Shown here piece after piece: positions 1-5,824 of a DNA stretch of 10,634 bases. Made by a program: the position numbers and the translations under genes. Under the pieces are notes generated by a model. The model worked only from the letters and a program-made list of their open reading frames with translations. It was not told the origin of the DNA and made no database searches. Every line of letters starts with the position of its first letter. Position 1 is the stretch's first letter. This stretch comes from Planctomycetales bacterium (GTDB lineage Bacteria > Planctomycetota > UBA11346). The stretch lies in the NCBI GenBank assembly GCA_025362255.1, contig JANYGY010000056.1, forward strand, positions 1-10,634, given 5' to 3'.

Positions 1-258
1 CACATCGGTGCTGTCCGGATCCAGCCGTAGGCGACCGCTGCGTTTGATGCGATAGGTCGCATCCAGGTATGGCACCAGGGTGTTCAGACCGTCGTTGCCG
101 CCTTCGAGTTCGAGCAGCACGAGGATGCGATCGGTACGCACCACCCGCAGCAGATCTTCGAAGGCTCGCAGGTTGCCCGGCAGCAAAGCCGACAACGCAC
201 CGAGCGCAGCACCGTGGAGAACTTGGCGACGAGTCAGATGGGGGAGCTGCATGATCAT
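1..258 (-). CDS. DUF1501 family protein, N-terminal 86 residues (runs off left edge)
   Basis: This is the first 86 codons of a DUF1501 protein. It opens with a twin-arginine export signal: T9-R10-R11-Q12-V13-L14, then a small-residue hydrophobic stretch (about residues 15-28). The mature protein starts with the family hallmark LELEGGNDGLNTLVPY at about residues 50-64, so the identification is good although most of the domain lies beyond the window. DUF1501 proteins are exported, have an alkaline phosphatase/sulfatase-like fold and no settled function; they are usually encoded beside DUF1800 proteins, as here. The start is ATG at 258, one base after the DUF1800 stop at 260; a second in-frame ATG two codons later (252) is an equally possible start. 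No clear Shine-Dalgarno is seen, so translation is probably coupled to the upstream gene. Confidence 0.85.
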   Translation of the reverse strand, partial: MIMQLPHLTRRQVLHGAALGALSALLPGNLRAFEDLLRVVRTDRILVLLELEGGNDGLNTLVPYLDATYRIKRSGRLRLDPDSTDV

Positions 259-259
259 C

Positions 260-2059
260 TCAGCGCAGGTTGAAGGCCGAATCGGTGATGTACTGGCGTG
301 ACCGGTCGGCCGCGCTGGTGCCACTGGGACTGCCGCCAATCGGATCCCCGGCCAAGAGCAGGATGTCGAGCACGTTGTTCAACCGCTCGGGCACCTGGTC
401 GCGATAGGTCCAACCCATCCAGCTCATGTATTCCCGGCGATCGACCAACGTTTTGACGGTGATCCAATTGGTGCCGCCCGGCCAGCCGAAGACGTTCGGT
501 GGATCGAGCAGGTCCTGATCAAGCGTGTAGCAGGTCCACAGAGTCTCGTCCCACTTGGTCGGCGTGATGCCCAAGGCGCGAAAGTAGGTGACATACAATT
601 CGACCGGCGACTTGATGCGCGTCGCCCGGCGCAGCGGGTCGACGAATTCAGCCGAGGTGAACAGTGCCCGATACAATGATTTCAGATCCCACGAGAAGGC
701 TCCGGAAAACTGATCGGCGATCGCCTGGATCGTAGCCGCGCTGGTCGCCGGATCGCCGATGAATTCCTTCCACAATTTGGTTACGATGTAGCGGGCACAG
801 TATGAATGGCCGCTGCCATCGACCTTGGCCAGGATCTGGTCGATCAGCCAATCGCCATCATTCGCATCGCCCGTGGCCCGGGCCACGCCCCACAAGGTGC
901 GGTCGGTGGTGAAGTCATGATTCGATGGGTTGAATTGGAAATTTTCGTTCGCGTCCACGCCGTATCCGGTGAAGCACAGCGCCACCATCGGAATGTCCGC
1001 CTCGGCATAACTGGCATAGGTCGAACGCTCGCCGAGAGTAAACAATTCGATCAGTTCACGGGCGAAATTCTCATTCGGCTTGCCCTTTTTATTGAGCGCG
1101 CTGTCGAGGTATTCGCACATCGCCGGGTCGCGAGTCATCGCCTTGAGGAAGGTCCGCAGATTCCCGCCGACATTCTGGCGATACAGACGATGCTGGCGGG
1201 CGATCAGCTCAGGATCCTCGACACTCGACGCCGAGGTGGTGAAATGGTTGTGCCAGAACAGCAGCAGCCGTTCGCTCAACGAATCCGCACTGGTCACCAT
1301 CTGGCGGAAGAACCACGCTTTGAACTCTTGGCGCAGCGGATACTTCCGTTTTTCGTAGGCATCTCTGGCCTCGGCGGACAACGCGTTGTACTGGGTCGAC
1401 GACAAGAGCTGCGTGTCGATCCACTCAGGATACGCCTCGCGCGGAAGGCCATCCATCCGCCCCAGCATGCGCTCGACGATCTGCGCCTGGGTCGTCCCAG
1501 CATAGCTCATCAACTCGTCCCACGACGGCGGAAACGCCATCGCCGCAACCGTGCTGCGGGTCGTTACCAGACGGGCATTCAACGCAGTCGAGACATCGGT
1601 CGGCGCCGGATTGATGGTGATCCCGACGGTGCCAACCCCGGCGGTGCCGCTGACCGCAAAATCATAGGCCCGAGCGGTCGTCCCCGGGCCCGGATCGACG
1701 GCGCGATTGGTCGCACCGGCGCCGCCATCAAGAATGAACGTCAAACCCGGCGAGCCGGTCAGGCTGCCACTGCTGAGCACGCCCCCGCTGGCGTCCTTGA
1801 GCGTCAGCCGCGCGATCGTCGCGGCCGGCGGCGGCGGCAGAGCTGGTGGCGCATCGTCTTCGTTCGCTTTGGCAAACGGATTGAGCTTGCAGCCCGCGAG
1901 GCTGGCCAGCGCTAACGTGCCCGCGCCCAGCAGAATGCCGTTGCTCAATGAGGTCGACTCGGCAACCGGCTGCTTATCGACCGGTAGAATAGCGTACGGA
2001 TGATTGGCGGCGGGCTCGCAGGCGAGCGGGGCGGAAGGAATCGGCAGGATGGTGTTCAT
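260..2059 (-). CDS. DUF1800 family exported protein, probable lipoprotein
   Basis: A 599-residue DUF1800 protein of unknown biochemical role. Visible family motifs are FWHNHF (268-273), NENFARELIELFTLG (329-343) and PPNVFGWPGG (520-529), all in the C-terminal two thirds (about 175-599). The N-terminus has a hydrophobic run (41-56) ending in a perfect lipobox, L54-A55-G56-C57, followed by a Pro/Ala-rich linker (70-80). This suggests a lipid-anchored envelope protein, although about 40 residues before the hydrophobic core is long for a lipoprotein signal and positive charges there are scarce. Residues 81-170 are Gly/Thr/Val-rich and predicted mostly beta, an Ig-like module ahead of the conserved domain. 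The ATG at 2059 has AGGA at 2070-2067, seven bases upstream. The gene follows the 71-residue gene by 15 bases and is followed after one base by DUF1501, so the three form an operon. Family assignment is firm; function is not known. Confidence 0.9.
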   Translation of the reverse strand: MNTILPIPSAPLACEPAANHPYAILPVDKQPVAESTSLSNGILLGAGTLALASLAGCKLNPFAKANEDDAPPALPPPPAATIARLTLKDASGGVLSSGSLTGSPGLTFILDGGAGATNRAVDPGPGTTARAYDFAVSGTAGVGTVGITINPAPTDVSTALNARLVTTRSTVAAMAFPPSWDELMSYAGTTQAQIVERMLGRMDGLPREAYPEWIDTQLLSSTQYNALSAEARDAYEKRKYPLRQEFKAWFFRQMVTSADSLSERLLLFWHNHFTTSASSVEDPELIARQHRLYRQNVGGNLRTFLKAMTRDPAMCEYLDSALNKKGKPNENFARELIELFTLGERSTYASYAEADIPMVALCFTGYGVDANENFQFNPSNHDFTTDRTLWGVARATGDANDGDWLIDQILAKVDGSGHSYCARYIVTKLWKEFIGDPATSAATIQAIADQFSGAFSWDLKSLYRALFTSAEFVDPLRRATRIKSPVELYVTYFRALGITPTKWDETLWTCYTLDQDLLDPPNVFGWPGGTNWITVKTLVDRREYMSWMGWTYRDQVPERLNNVLDILLLAGDPIGGSPSGTSAADRSRQYITDSAFNLR

Positions 2060-2074
2060 GGGATTTTCCTGCGC

Positions 2075-2290
2075 TCAACCGGCGACGCCGCCGGCGGTGG
2101 TGACCTGAACCGTGCGTACCGTTTCTTGACCCGCAGCGTCGACCGAGGTCAGCGCGACGATGCCATTGACCACCGGCACCTCGGTTTCATAGGCGCCCGC
2201 GACCAACGGCACCTCGACGCCATTGGCGAACAGGCGGACCGTAGTTGACGAGACGTTGCCCGCCAAAACCAATCTAAGGCTGAGTGCCAT
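2075..2290 (-). CDS. Small beta-rich hypothetical protein upstream of DUF1800
   Basis: A 71-residue protein I do not recognise. It starts MALSLRLVLAGNVSSTTV and alternates hydrophobic and polar residues, with short Gly/Asn turns, so a small all-beta (Ig- or fibronectin-like) domain is likely. The last residues (TTAGGVAG) are a flexible tail. There is no signal peptide, no cysteine and no membrane segment. I chose ATG at 2290 because GGGAG lies at 2304-2300, nine bases upstream; the frame stays open further upstream to an ATG at 2380, but that stretch has no protein-like character and falls in the divergent control region. It is the first gene of the operon with DUF1800 (15 bases downstream) and DUF1501, so it may be a partner or substrate of that pair. 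This is inferred from position only. Confidence 0.6.
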   Translation of the reverse strand: MALSLRLVLAGNVSSTTVRLFANGVEVPLVAGAYETEVPVVNGIVALTSVDAAGQETVRTVQVTTAGGVAG

Positions 2291-2433
2291 GAGCAGTGAC
2301 TCCCGGGCTGATGGTGCCATTGCAAGGGATGGGATACAGCCTTCAGAACACCGGTTTTTCACACCTGGATCACTCGCCACGGACGTGTGTGGCGCGGCGT
2401 TGCCGGAATCGAACGCGGCCTAACCTCTGCTGC
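2291..2433. promoter_or_regulatory. Divergent control region with a small inverted repeat
   Basis: This 143-base gap separates the minus-strand DUF1800 operon from the plus-strand M50-trpS pair, so promoters for both should lie in it. It holds a perfect inverted repeat, CGCCAC (2375-2380) and GTGGCG (2389-2394), around an 8-base spacer; it could be an operator or a short hairpin. No strong sigma-70 boxes are visible in either direction. A weak candidate for the rightward genes is TTGCCG (2400-2405) and TAACCT (2421-2426), with only 15 bases between them; transcription from it would begin almost at the M50 start codon. The role of the repeat is a guess. Confidence 0.35.
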
Positions 2434-3117
2434 ATGCTCAACGAAGGACGTTTTTACCTCGGTCATCTGGGGCCAATCCCTCTGTATGTGCATTGGACAT
2501 TCCTGTTTCTGGTGTTGATGGTTTTCCAGTCGGTCCCTTCGAGCGGGAACCCGACCACCGCGATTCTGGTCATGGCCGTGCTCCTGTCTGGGATCGTGCT
2601 GCACGAACTCGGCCATGGGATGGCAGCCCGAATCCAGGGCGCCTATGGCGTCACCATCACCCTGTGGGCCCTGGGTGGATTATGCAGCTCGACGCGCGAT
2701 GCCCTGCCACGACGTGAGATCATCATTTTAGCCGCTGGGCCGGCGGTCAGCGCCGCTCTGTCATGGGGCAGCGTCCTGGCCATGCATCTGCTCGACCAAT
2801 CAGATCCGGGGGCATATCGGGGGACCATCACGTGGCAATTCCTGAGTCTGTCGGCGCTGATCAACTGGCAGCTGTTCATCTTCAACATGCTGCCGATCTT
2901 TCCGCTCGATGGCGGCCAGATCACGTACAATGTCGCACTCTTGGTCACCAAACGCCAACGTGTGGCAGCGAATTTTTCATTGGCCCTCGCCTGCGTCGGG
3001 GCGTTCGCCTACGTGTGGTGGCGGACTGATCAGTTCACCCACATCGGAAATAATTTCATCTATATGTTAATCATGATCGGTTGGCTGTTGTTCAACGCCT
3101 TCCGCGCGCTGCGCTGA
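2434..3117 (+). CDS. Site-2 protease family intramembrane zinc metalloprotease (peptidase M50)
   Basis: A 227-residue polytopic membrane protein of the M50 family, which cuts peptide bonds inside or next to the membrane. The zinc site is visible: H57-E58-L59-G60-H61 (HExxH) within a membrane segment, and N151-MLPIFPLDGG (151-161), where D159 would be the third zinc ligand. About six hydrophobic segments can be seen (roughly 18-33, 42-62, 95-118, 133-155, 178-196, 205-222). There is no PDZ or CBS domain, so this is a minimal catalytic core, shorter than RseP or CBS-type members. The substrate cannot be told from sequence. I chose ATG at 2434 because the alignable protein (GRFYLGHLGPIPLYVH) begins just after it; the frame is open upstream, but that translation is Arg/Cys-rich and not protein-like. 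No clear Shine-Dalgarno is present. trpS starts 10 bases after its stop. Confidence 0.88.
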   Translation: MLNEGRFYLGHLGPIPLYVHWTFLFLVLMVFQSVPSSGNPTTAILVMAVLLSGIVLHELGHGMAARIQGAYGVTITLWALGGLCSSTRDALPRREIIILAAGPAVSAALSWGSVLAMHLLDQSDPGAYRGTITWQFLSLSALINWQLFIFNMLPIFPLDGGQITYNVALLVTKRQRVAANFSLALACVGAFAYVWWRTDQFTHIGNNFIYMLIMIGWLLFNAFRALR

Positions 3118-3127
3118 AAGGCAATTC

Positions 3128-4120
3128 ATGTCCCGCATCCTTTCCGGCATCCAATCCTCTGGCCAGTTGCATCTGGGGAATTATTGCGGCGCGATCCGCC
3201 AATTTCTCGATCTTCAGGCTCAGGGCCATGAGATGTTCGTGTTCGTCGCCACCTATCACGCGTTGACCGCGATGCGCGATCCACTGGCGCTGCGCGCATC
3301 CTGTCGCCAGATGGTCGTCGATTACCTCGCCTTCGGCCTCGACCCGGCGCAGACCTCGATCTATGTCCAGCATGACGTGCCCGAAGTCACCGAGTTGGCG
3401 TGGCTGCTGGCCTGCGTGTGTCCGACGTCGTTGATGGATAAAGCGGTCAGCTACAAAGATAAGGTCGGTAAAGGATTCAGCGCCAACGTCGGCTTGTACA
3501 CCTATCCGATCCTGCAAGCCGCCGACATCCTCGCTCCCGCTGCCGATGTCGTGCCGGTGGGCAAGGATCAGGTCCAGCACATCGAGATCACCCGCGATCT
3601 CGCCGGTCGCTTCAACAGCGAATTCAACGCCGACGTGTTCAAGCTGCCGACCCATCGGCTGGCTCCGGATGCCGAGTTGCTGCCCGGCGTCGACGGCGAA
3701 AAAATGAGCAAGAGCTACGGCAACACCATCGATCCGTTCATGGATGAAAAGCCGCTGCGCAAACGGATCATGGGCATCAAGACCGACTCGAAGCAAGTCA
3801 ACGACGTGAAAGATCCGCAGACCTGCACGATATTCCGCCTGTTTCGCGCCATCGCCGGAGTCAACGACCCGCGCACCCGCGACCTCGCCGACAAATACCT
3901 CGACCCCAGCAAACAAGGTCCCGATGGCTTCGGCTATGGCCACGCCAAGCAGGCCCTGTTCGACCTCGTGCTGACCCATTTCGCCGAACCCCGCGCCCGC
4001 CGCGCCGGCCTGATGGCCGACCAGGGCTACATCGACGAGGTCCTGAAACAGGGCGCCGCCAAAGCCCGCGGCGCCGCCCGCATCACCGTCGACCGCGCGC
4101 GCCACGCCGTCGGCTTGTGA
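3128..4120 (+). CDS. trpS: Tryptophan--tRNA ligase (tryptophanyl-tRNA synthetase)
   Basis: Cytoplasmic class I aminoacyl-tRNA synthetase that activates tryptophan with ATP and charges tRNA-Trp. At 330 residues it has the usual bacterial length and looks complete. The N-terminal ATP signature is GIQSSGQLHLGNYCGAI (7-23), with HLGN at 15-18 as the HIGH equivalent. The central motif VGKDQVQHIEITRDLAGRFN (144-163) is typical of TrpS, and the second class I signature is K192-M-S-K-S196 followed by YGNTID. The C-terminal anticodon-binding helical region (about 205-330) is present. The ATG at 3128 is supported by AAAGG ending six bases upstream. It probably shares a transcript with the M50 gene 10 bases before it, a link with no obvious functional meaning. 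A serine stands where many homologues have proline in the xPSG part of the first motif; the change looks harmless. Confidence 0.97.
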   Translation: MSRILSGIQSSGQLHLGNYCGAIRQFLDLQAQGHEMFVFVATYHALTAMRDPLALRASCRQMVVDYLAFGLDPAQTSIYVQHDVPEVTELAWLLACVCPTSLMDKAVSYKDKVGKGFSANVGLYTYPILQAADILAPAADVVPVGKDQVQHIEITRDLAGRFNSEFNADVFKLPTHRLAPDAELLPGVDGEKMSKSYGNTIDPFMDEKPLRKRIMGIKTDSKQVNDVKDPQTCTIFRLFRAIAGVNDPRTRDLADKYLDPSKQGPDGFGYGHAKQALFDLVLTHFAEPRARRAGLMADQGYIDEVLKQGAAKARGAARITVDRARHAVGL

Positions 4121-4147
4121 CGTGCGCTCGGCGCTAGTGGGTGCCGG
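4121..4147. other. Short convergent gap between trpS and the SRPBCC gene
   Basis: Only 27 bases separate the two converging stop codons. The gap holds a tiny GC hairpin, GCGC (4124-4127) and GCGC (4131-4134) around TCG, with no U-run on either strand, so I do not call an intrinsic terminator. Transcription may end by another mechanism or overlap the neighbouring gene. Confidence 0.3.
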
Positions 4148-4612
4148 CTAATCCACCCCGTTGAACCGTTTCGCCACGGCGTCGCGGCGATAATCAAAGA
4201 TCTGGCCAAGGCGGCGGCTGATCCACAGGTGATCAAGCACCCCGCCGAGCGGGCCATAGCCGATGTCGTACGTCACCTGGTCACGCATCTCGATGCCGCG
4301 CGGCGTCGACGTGAAATGGTGTTCGTGATACCACAGGCGATAAGGGCCGACGCGTTGTTCGTCGACGAAATAGAGGCCCTCGCGCACGTGGCGGATTTCG
4401 GTGACCCAGCGCGTGCGAATCACGGGCAGGAATTTAACCCGGTATTCGATGATCTGGCCCGCATGCATGCGCGGCAGGTCCTCGGTGATGATCGTGAAAT
4501 CCAGATCCGGCGGGGTGATCGCGTTGAGGTTGCGCGGATCGGCGAAGAAATCCCACAGCACCGCCGGATCCGCGACCAGGGTCTGGGTCCGCCGCAAGTA
4601 GCTGACGCCCAT
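4148..4612 (-). CDS. SRPBCC (START-like/polyketide cyclase-type) ligand-binding protein
   Basis: A 154-residue soluble protein with the pattern of the SRPBCC superfamily, whose members fold a helix-grip around a deep hydrophobic pocket. The N-terminus carries the typical alpha-1 turn, VADPAVLWDFFADPRNLNAITPP (about 13-35). It is followed by beta strands with GQIIEYRV (52-59), YRLWYHEHHF (91-100), GIEMRDQVTYDIGYGPLG (106-123), and a long C-terminal helix (about 124-150). The ligand and reaction cannot be inferred. The start ATG at 4612 shares a base with the gcvT stop (TGATG), so it is translationally coupled to gcvT. An upstream open frame continues on this strand inside gcvT, but it is shadow sequence. 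The coupling suggests co-expression with gcvT but does not prove a role in glycine metabolism. Confidence 0.8.
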   Translation of the reverse strand: MGVSYLRRTQTLVADPAVLWDFFADPRNLNAITPPDLDFTIITEDLPRMHAGQIIEYRVKFLPVIRTRWVTEIRHVREGLYFVDEQRVGPYRLWYHEHHFTSTPRGIEMRDQVTYDIGYGPLGGVLDHLWISRRLGQIFDYRRDAVAKRFNGVD

Positions 4613-5688
4613 CAGAGCGCGCGTTTGTAAAAGGGCAGCGCCACGATGTCGGCGTTGACCAACGTGCCGCGGATGTCGATCTGGACCACGGTTCCCGGCA
4701 CGGCCAGCGCCGTCGTCACATAGGCCATTCCGATCGGCTGGCCGAGGGTCGGCGACAAGGTGCCACTGGTGATACGGCCCACGTCCTGCCCAGCATGGAA
4801 GACGCGATAGCTGGTTCGTGGCACGCGCTTTTCGCTGCACCGAACGCCGACCAAGCGCACCGCGCTGGGCGACGCAGCCTCCGCCCCGATATAGCCGCCG
4901 CGGGGATTGAGCGCGAAGCCGAGGTTCGCGGCGTCAGGAGTGGTGCTGCGATCAAGCTCGTTGCCGTACAGCGGCATCCCGGCTTCGAGGCGCAAAGTAT
5001 CGCGTGCGCCCAGCCCGCAGGGCAGCGCGCCCGCCGCGACGACGGCTCGCCACAGGGCTTCGGCGTGTGCGGTCGGCACAAAACATTCGTAGCCGTCCTC
5101 GCCGGTGTAGCCGGTGCGGCTGAGGCGGACCGTAGTGCCTGACCACGCGAGATCCTGGAAATGATAATATTTCAACGGCTTGCCGGTGACGGGGTCGGGC
5201 CGCGCCGCGAGCCCGACCTGCGCGAGCACCGCTGCCGCCGTCGGCCCCTGCACCGCGATCATCGCTTGGCTCTTGGTCAGGTCGGTGCAGGTAACTCCGG
5301 CTGGCAGATCACCCAGCCAAAGGCCGAGCAGCTTTTCGCGATTCGACGCATTGACGACCAGATGCCAGGCATCAGCGCTTTCGCGCGACACCAGGACATC
5401 GTCTTCGATGGTGCCGTCCGCGGCGAGCACCAAGCCATAGCGCACCTGGCCGGGCTGCATGCTCGCCAAGGCGCGGGTCACGACCCGTTCAAGAAAGTCC
5501 AGCGCACGCGCGCCGGCACAGCGTAGCCGACCCATGTGGCCGAGGTCGAACACCCCGCAGGCGGTGCGCACCGCGAGGTGTTCGGCAGTGATGCCGCTGA
5601 ATTGCACCGGCATGTCCCAGCCGTGGAAATCCACATATTTGCCGCCAATGGCAAGTTGGGCGGCGTGCAGCACGGTACGCTCGATCAT
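4612..5688 (-). CDS. gcvT: Aminomethyltransferase (glycine cleavage system T-protein)
   Basis: Cytoplasmic T-protein of the glycine cleavage system. It takes the aminomethyl group from lipoylated H-protein, transfers the one-carbon unit to tetrahydrofolate and releases ammonia. The 358 residues match the usual 360-370. Visible motifs: VDFHGWDMPVQ (19-29), DLGHMG (48-53), GTIEDDVLV (92-100) containing the folate-site aspartates D96/D97, SRTGYTGEDGYE (190-201), GLGARDTLRLEAGMPLYGNE (225-244), GRITSGTLSPTLGQPIGMAY (304-323) and the C-terminal LPFYKR (351-356). All point to a true GcvT rather than a YgfZ or dehydrogenase relative. The ATG at 5688 gives the standard N-terminus, although no clear Shine-Dalgarno precedes it. 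The H, P and L proteins are not in the window. Downstream is the SRPBCC gene with a one-base overlap; upstream the secretin operon diverges. Confidence 0.95.
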   Translation of the reverse strand: MIERTVLHAAQLAIGGKYVDFHGWDMPVQFSGITAEHLAVRTACGVFDLGHMGRLRCAGARALDFLERVVTRALASMQPGQVRYGLVLAADGTIEDDVLVSRESADAWHLVVNASNREKLLGLWLGDLPAGVTCTDLTKSQAMIAVQGPTAAAVLAQVGLAARPDPVTGKPLKYYHFQDLAWSGTTVRLSRTGYTGEDGYECFVPTAHAEALWRAVVAAGALPCGLGARDTLRLEAGMPLYGNELDRSTTPDAANLGFALNPRGGYIGAEAASPSAVRLVGVRCSEKRVPRTSYRVFHAGQDVGRITSGTLSPTLGQPIGMAYVTTALAVPGTVVQIDIRGTLVNADIVALPFYKRAL

Positions 5689-5746
5689 AGTGACACGGGG
5701 GTTACAGCGCGGGCCACACTGGGCAATCGCAAGCCACTCTGCACAA

Positions 5747-5775
5747 TGAACGAAAGCACTTGCCGGCGGTATGAT
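5747..5775 (+). promoter_or_regulatory. Candidate sigma-70-type promoter for the secretin operon
   Basis: TATGAT at 5770-5775 matches five of six bases of the -10 consensus. A weak -35 (TGAACG, 5747-5752, three of six) lies 17 bases upstream. Transcription would start near 5782, leaving a leader of about 43 bases before the GTG at 5825. It lies in the 136-base gap that divides gcvT from the secretin, so a promoter is expected here. The -10 is convincing by eye, the -35 is not. Confidence 0.4.
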
Positions 5776-5814
5776 GTAGCGTCGCTGTCCGGCCGGTTCA
5801 TCCAGTTCCTGAAT

Positions 5815-5820
5815 GGAGGT
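5815..5820 (+). promoter_or_regulatory. Shine-Dalgarno GGAGGT that decides the secretin start
   Basis: A strong GGAGGT is followed by four T residues and then GTG at 5825. It overlaps an in-frame ATG at 5813, which has no ribosome-binding site of its own. The GTG is therefore the likelier start and gives a cleaner signal peptide, beginning M-V-R. Confidence 0.6.
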
Positions 5821-5824
5821 TTTT

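Noticed and set aside
806..1915. Long plus-strand open frame of 369 codons opposite the DUF1800 gene
   Set aside because: Its translation is Arg/Gly/Ala-rich with no recognisable domain, and it lies fully antisense to a gene with clear family motifs. Long antisense frames are common in G+C-rich DNA.
2296..2433. Upstream extension of the M50 frame to an ATG at 2296
   Set aside because: The added 46 residues are Arg/Cys-rich, do not resemble an M50 N-terminus, and would fill the divergent promoter region.
3092..4105. Long minus-strand open frame of 337 codons opposite trpS
   Set aside because: It mirrors trpS codon structure, has a repetitive Gly/Ala/Asp/His composition and shows no known motif. 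trpS on the other strand is certain.
4121..4147. Possible bidirectional terminator between trpS and the SRPBCC gene
   Set aside because: The only hairpin has a 4-base stem and there is no U-run on either strand.
4613..4840. Upstream extension of the SRPBCC frame into gcvT
   Set aside because: The extra residues are Arg/His/Pro-rich shadow sequence inside gcvT. The SRPBCC domain begins right after the ATG at 4612, which overlaps the gcvT stop.
5789..5796. 8-base palindrome CCGGCCGG before the secretin
   Set aside because: It is short, and such palindromes are frequent by chance in G+C-rich DNA; nothing ties it to a regulator.
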